From NCBI GenBank assembly GCA_002323535.1, contig DCQT01000027.1:11121-36927 (forward strand): 25,807 nt of DNA, given 5' to 3'. The notes under the pieces are model-generated. The model did not search any database. It saw only the letters and a list, made by a program, of their open reading frames with translations, and was not told the DNA's origin. Position 1 is the first letter of the stretch; each line of letters opens with the position of its first letter. Below are positions 23,626-25,807 of the stretch, in pieces. The translations under genes were made by a program, and so were the position numbers. Source of the stretch: Bacteriovoracaceae bacterium UBA1511 (GTDB lineage Bacteria; Bdellovibrionota; Bacteriovoracia; Bacteriovoracales; Bacteriovoracaceae).

Positions 23626-24333
23626 ATGATTTATAAGAATTCAAATGCACCGGTGCTCTTGAAAAAAATTAACCTCAATGTCTGGTCCTTAAAAGATGAA
23701 ATAAGTCATGTAATCATGTCCAAAATAGACACGATTGAAGAAAAAGAACTCATTAAATCTTTAGTTGAAGACTACTCGGCTTCAAAGCCACCTCTAAGAT
23801 TAATTAAAAATGAGACAGGTGAAAGCCAGGAAGAGTACGGGGCGGAAACAAGTGATGATTCAGACATAACAGAACCCAGTAGTGATTCGGAAGGCCAAGA
23901 CACTGAGTCTGACACATCCAAAGAACAGATTATATCTCAAAAAATACTAAAGCTACCCGACCACAAAATTGCCAGGTCGACTACTATAATGTCGGAAATA
24001 TATATGGAAGAGATGTTCTTCTTTTCAGAAACTCCTTTTATTGAAGGGCAGTCCATAGTTATACAGTTTTGCCTTCCTCAAAAGTTTATAATGAATGCAG
24101 ATATTGTTTTTTGCCAAACCTACAGTGCATCGAACCGTGTTATTGGAAAAGGAAAACTGCCTTATCGCGTTTGTGCTAAATTTACTTTTCTCAGAAATGG
24201 AGAAATGACACTATTGAGGAGATTTCTAAACTCCGTAGAGCCAGAGCTTAAAGAGTTAAAAAAAATAGACAAAAAATCTGAAAGTGAAGAGAATGTCACA
24301 GAAGAGATGTTTGAGGACGTAGAAACAAAGTAA
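23626..24333 (+). CDS. PilZ-like domain protein with acidic linker
   Basis: This 235-residue cytoplasmic protein has three parts. An N-terminal region (1-60, SLKDEISHVIMSKIDTIEEKEL) is of no known family. A strongly acidic, Ser/Asp/Glu-rich linker follows (64-105). The C-terminal half (about 108-205) has MSEIYMEEMFFFSE, EGQSIVIQFCLPQKF, ADIVFCQTY and CAKFTFL, matching the strand order and spacing of PilZ barrels. The arginine and D/NxSxxG residues that bind cyclic di-GMP in classical PilZ are not apparent, so it may be a non-binding member. The start ATG has only a weak GAGAG upstream. It is divergent from the secreted protease, with a 145-base gap containing an inverted repeat. The PilZ call is moderate. 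Confidence 0.6.
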   Translation: MIYKNSNAPVLLKKINLNVWSLKDEISHVIMSKIDTIEEKELIKSLVEDYSASKPPLRLIKNETGESQEEYGAETSDDSDITEPSSDSEGQDTESDTSKEQIISQKILKLPDHKIARSTTIMSEIYMEEMFFFSETPFIEGQSIVIQFCLPQKFIMNADIVFCQTYSASNRVIGKGKLPYRVCAKFTFLRNGEMTLLRRFLNSVEPELKELKKIDKKSESEENVTEEMFEDVETK

Positions 24334-24371
24334 ATATTGATATTTAGTCACATCTTAGGCAGATTATTTGT

Positions 24372-24470
24372 ATGGATTTTTCAAAAAAAAAGAACCGATT
24401 ATTATTTAACAAAGTTTTATTTGCGGGTGTAATGTTTGTAATACTCTACATCGGAAGTTTAAAAATTTAG
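24372..24470 (+). CDS. possible 32-residue single-helix membrane peptide
   Basis: A short frame from ATG 24372 to TAG 24470 encodes a basic start (MDFSKKKNR) followed by one hydrophobic helix (VLFAGVMFVILYIGSL). This is the usual design of small membrane proteins with a cytoplasmic N-terminus. A hairpin terminator begins only 8 bases after its stop. There is no clear ribosome site. Weak promoter-like boxes upstream (TTGATA 24337-24342 and CAGATT 24360-24365) would start transcription at the ATG. Its function is unknown, and chance occurrence cannot be excluded. Confidence 0.4.
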   Translation: MDFSKKKNRLLFNKVLFAGVMFVILYIGSLKI

Positions 24471-24474
24471 CACG

Positions 24475-24503
24475 AAAAAAAGCCAACGAATTGTTGGCTT
24501 TTC
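24475..24503. terminator. bidirectional intrinsic terminator before rpmG
   Basis: The stem GCCAAC (24482-24487) and GTTGGC (24493-24498) encloses a five-base loop, GAATT. An A run precedes it (24475-24481) and a TTTTCTT run follows it. It can end the small plus-strand frame and the minus-strand rpmG, whose stop is at 24533. Confidence 0.85.
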
Positions 24504-24532
24504 TTGTATAAAACAATCTTAAATACAAAAAA

Positions 24533-24712
24533 CTACTTAAGCTCTTTATGGATCGTGTGTCTTCTTAAAAAAGGATTATACTTTTTAAGCTCAAGACGAT
24601 CTGGTGTTGTCTTCTTATTTTTTGTCATAGTGTATCTTGAAGGTGACTTCCCTTCTTTTCTTGCTTCCGTACATTCTAATGTAATAATAACTCTTGGACC
24701 TTTCTTTGCCAC
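24533..24712 (-). CDS. rpmG: 50S ribosomal protein bL33, zinc-free form
   Basis: The 59-residue protein starts at a GTG (24712) with a full GGAGG site 8 bases upstream, giving MAKKGPRVIITLECTEAR. It then has SRYTMTKNKKTTPDRLELKKY and NPFLRRHTIHKELK, the standard bL33 ends. The frame is open upstream to 24769, but that part is not bL33-like. Zinc-binding bL33 has two CxxC pairs. Here only one cysteine remains, so the protein is the zinc-independent type. It is divergent from a small Cys/His gene and close to rpmE. Confidence 0.96.
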   Translation of the reverse strand: MAKKGPRVIITLECTEARKEGKSPSRYTMTKNKKTTPDRLELKKYNPFLRRHTIHKELK

Positions 24713-24816
24713 TTTAATAACCTCCAAAAAAATCAGGCAGAAAGTAGCCAATATAACTTGAACTGGCAACTAAAAAGAGCTAGGTAGTCAAAATAACACA
24801 CAACTAGAGGATCAAA

Positions 24817-25089
24817 GTGATAGATGTAAACAATTGGGGCCATTGCTGCTACAGCTCAGGTGAATTCAGATCCTCGATATCTCTTGGAGCCTCGCTAAGT
24901 AGTGAAAATGATGCCAAGCTTGAGTACTTTATTAACAAATTTCATGGTGAGGACCTCATTTTTCAAGAAAGTTTTAACTCAATAGAGGAAGCGATAACGA
25001 AAATCAACTTAGACTATAAATATTGGAGCTTTATAGACCTAGAGAAAAAACTTCATAGTGGCGGATGCTCTACTTGCCAAGCCCACTAA
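24817..25089 (+). CDS. small protein with terminal Cys/His motifs, unknown function
   Basis: I do not recognise this 90-residue protein. It has HCC near the N-terminus (H9, C10, C11) and CSTCQAH at the very end (C84, C87, H90). A charged helix-rich middle (ENDAKLEYFINKFHGED, SIEEAITKINLDYKYW) separates them. If the two ends come together, they could form a metal site of four to six ligands. The start is GTG with AGAGG 6 bases upstream, and no alternative start precedes the first motif. It sits between rpmG (divergent) and rpmE (76 bases downstream), both zinc-independent ribosomal proteins, which makes zinc or copper handling attractive but unproven. Disulfide formation is another option. Confidence 0.75.
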   Translation: MIDVNNWGHCCYSSGEFRSSISLGASLSSENDAKLEYFINKFHGEDLIFQESFNSIEEAITKINLDYKYWSFIDLEKKLHSGGCSTCQAH

Positions 25090-25130
25090 TCAGAATAATA
25101 ATCTTGACAAAACAAGTAAATATTCGCACA

Positions 25131-25144
25131 TTTAGGCACCTAAA
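25131..25144. promoter_or_regulatory. 14-base palindrome upstream of rpmE
   Basis: TTTAGGCACCTAAA has perfect six-base arms around CA. A TTGACA box lies at 25104-25109, so the palindrome sits about where transcription of rpmE should start, 22 bases before the ATG. It does not resemble the classical Zur site. It may be an operator, but short AT-rich palindromes also occur by chance. Confidence 0.4.
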
Positions 25145-25165
25145 ATTAGTGAAAGGAACAAAAAT

Positions 25166-25432
25166 ATGAAAAATGATATTCACCCGAATTATAGACCAGT
25201 TGTTTTTAAAGATGTTAGTGGGGACTTCGCTATTTTAACAAAGTCTACAATGAAAGCTGACGACACTATTAAGTGGGAAGATGGAAATGAATACCCACTA
25301 ATCAAAATTGATATTTCAAGTGCAAGCCATCCGTTTTATACTGGCAAACAAAAAATTCTTGATACCGAAGGTAGAATTGAAAAATTCCAAAAGAAATTTG
25401 GTTCTTCATTCGCTAAAAGTGTTAAAAAGTAA
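25166..25432 (+). CDS. rpmE2: 50S ribosomal protein bL31, type B (zinc-free)
   Basis: The 88-residue protein opens with MKNDIHPNYRPVVFKDVSGD and has DGNEYPLIKIDISSASHPFYTGKQKI in the middle, the hallmarks of type B bL31. The type A zinc motif (CxxC) is missing, so this is the zinc-independent paralogue. The C-terminus is FQKKFGSSFAKSVKK. An AGGA ribosome site lies upstream of the ATG, and a hairpin terminator follows the stop. In several bacteria this paralogue is derepressed by Zur when zinc is short. No typical Zur box is evident here, but a 14-base palindrome is present upstream. Confidence 0.97.
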   Translation: MKNDIHPNYRPVVFKDVSGDFAILTKSTMKADDTIKWEDGNEYPLIKIDISSASHPFYTGKQKILDTEGRIEKFQKKFGSSFAKSVKK

Positions 25433-25456
25433 GTACTTACACAATGTAACAATTTC

Positions 25457-25491
25457 AAAAAACTCCAGGTTTACGCTTGGAGTTTTTTTTT
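25457..25491 (+). terminator. intrinsic terminator after rpmE2
   Basis: ACTCCA (25462-25467) pairs with TGGAGT (25478-25483) around a ten-base loop, followed by a run of eight or more T. An A run precedes the left arm. The position, 24 bases after the rpmE2 stop, fits transcription ending there. Confidence 0.85.
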
Positions 25492-25508
25492 GCGGTATAT
25501 GCTAGTTG

Positions 25509-25748
25509 ATGAAAACTATATCGATACTCTTTTTATTTTTACTTATCGGCAGCACCAAGTTGGTGGCCATAGAAATCAACAACAAAAGTCAAAAAGAACT
25601 AAAGCTGGAACAAAAGCTTGAGAATTTAGTAAAAAAATACTCCCTAGCCTCAACAAAAAGATCAAAGGCGTTTTACTACCAAAAAATAAAACGACTTTTG
25701 GCCAAGATATCCTCAAGAAATATGAATATTGAAAAACCAAGACTATAA
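25509..25748 (+). CDS. small secreted or periplasmic hypothetical protein
   Basis: The 79-residue product begins with a signal peptide (MKTISILFLFLLIGSTKLVA). A short, very basic and helical mature part follows (KSQKELKLEQKLENLVKKYS, then STKRSKAFYYQKIKRLLAKI). The mature peptide of about 59 residues has heptad-like leucines and may form an amphipathic helix or coiled coil. A TTG lies directly before the ATG in frame, but I use the ATG at 25509. There is no ribosome site, and a TATATGCT sequence just upstream would put the transcription start at or near the ATG. A strong terminator overlaps its stop codon. No family is recognised. Confidence 0.6.
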   Translation: MKTISILFLFLLIGSTKLVAIEINNKSQKELKLEQKLENLVKKYSLASTKRSKAFYYQKIKRLLAKISSRNMNIEKPRL

Positions 25749-25780
25749 AAAAAGCCCCTTTAAAAGGGGCTTTTTTTATA
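25744..25780. terminator. bidirectional intrinsic terminator overlapping the stop of the small secreted protein gene
   Basis: Two 18-base arms are perfectly complementary around one central A (25762). The GC core is GCCCCTTT/AAAGGGGC, flanked by seven A on the left and seven T on the right. The stop codon TAA (25746-25748) lies inside the left arm. The symmetry allows termination on both strands. Confidence 0.93.
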
Positions 25781-25807
25781 AAAGATCTTGAAATTTTGAC
25801 CTAGAAG

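Noticed and set aside
23481..23627. N-terminal extension of the subtilase frame to 23627
   Set aside because: The added 49 residues precede a perfect signal peptide with its own AGGAG site at 23480, and the extension is only an in-frame read through the inverted repeat and promoter region.
24504..24761. Plus-strand frame covering rpmG
   Set aside because: It is antisense to a clear bL33 gene and starts within the terminator region. It is a shadow frame.
24713..24816. Zur-type operator between rpmG and the Cys/His gene
   Set aside because: Only a GCCA...TGGC pair (24747-24767) with poor inner symmetry is present. Nothing resembles the known Zur consensus.
1..25807. tRNA, rRNA, CRISPR, insertion sequence or phage elements
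   Set aside because: No cloverleaf-like stretches, direct repeat arrays, transposase motifs or terminal inverted repeats were seen on reading through the window.

Overview
The window is an AT-rich, densely coded bacterial segment with about 25 protein genes and no gene-free stretch over 300 bases. I saw no rRNA, tRNA, insertion sequence or CRISPR array. Coding style (AAGGAG/AGAGG ribosome sites, some GTG/TTG starts, a signal peptide II enzyme, outer-membrane barrel and secreted-protein genes) indicates a Gram-negative-type cell. The mix of genes (ABHD18-type hydrolase, YajQ, spore-photoproduct-lyase-like radical SAM protein, secreted subtilase, PilZ-like protein) would fit the Bdellovibrionota, for example Bacteriovoracales, but this placement is inference.

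Region 1 (1-5231): a secreted protein with a possible lipid-binding fold and a NYN-domain nuclease face away from each other. They are followed by a minus-strand run tetR-fadH-yajQ-gdpD with gaps of 0-20 bases. Region 2 (5281-6323): a promoter whose spacer is occupied by a 16-bp palindrome drives an apparently leaderless ABHD18-type hydrolase. TetR, FadH, the hydrolase and GDPD look like a lipid/fatty-acid module.

Region 3 (6297-10268): a minus-strand operon encoding an outer-membrane barrel, a cupredoxin, an LspA signal peptidase fused to a HAMP-like membrane module, a Nudix hydrolase and a CstA-type transporter. Region 4 (10376-15336): sugar genes. A two-domain GT4 glycosyltransferase/nucleotidyltransferase is translationally coupled to a deacetylase-like protein, and these converge on a GT2 glycosyltransferase and an aldo/keto reductase.

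Region 5 (15457-19400): a fatty acid desaturase, an uncharacterised 147-residue protein, a nucleoside-phosphorylase-fold protein coupled to an SPL-like radical SAM protein, and a membrane-anchored hypothetical. Region 6 (19482-25748): a transketolase-family enzyme, rpmB, a secreted subtilase, a PilZ-like protein, a tiny membrane peptide, then rpmG, a small Cys/His protein, rpmE (type B) and a small secreted protein. The three ribosomal proteins bL28, bL33 and bL31 are all of the cysteine-poor, zinc-independent kind. Strong hairpin terminators, several of them bidirectional, are concentrated in this last region, whereas the convergent gene pairs elsewhere abut or overlap with no terminator.

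The items most worth a second look are the nucleosidase/radical SAM pair, the LspA-HAMP fusion, the GT4-nucleotidyltransferase fusion, the repressor-site/leaderless promoter at 5281-5318, and the Cys/His small protein among the zinc-free ribosomal genes.
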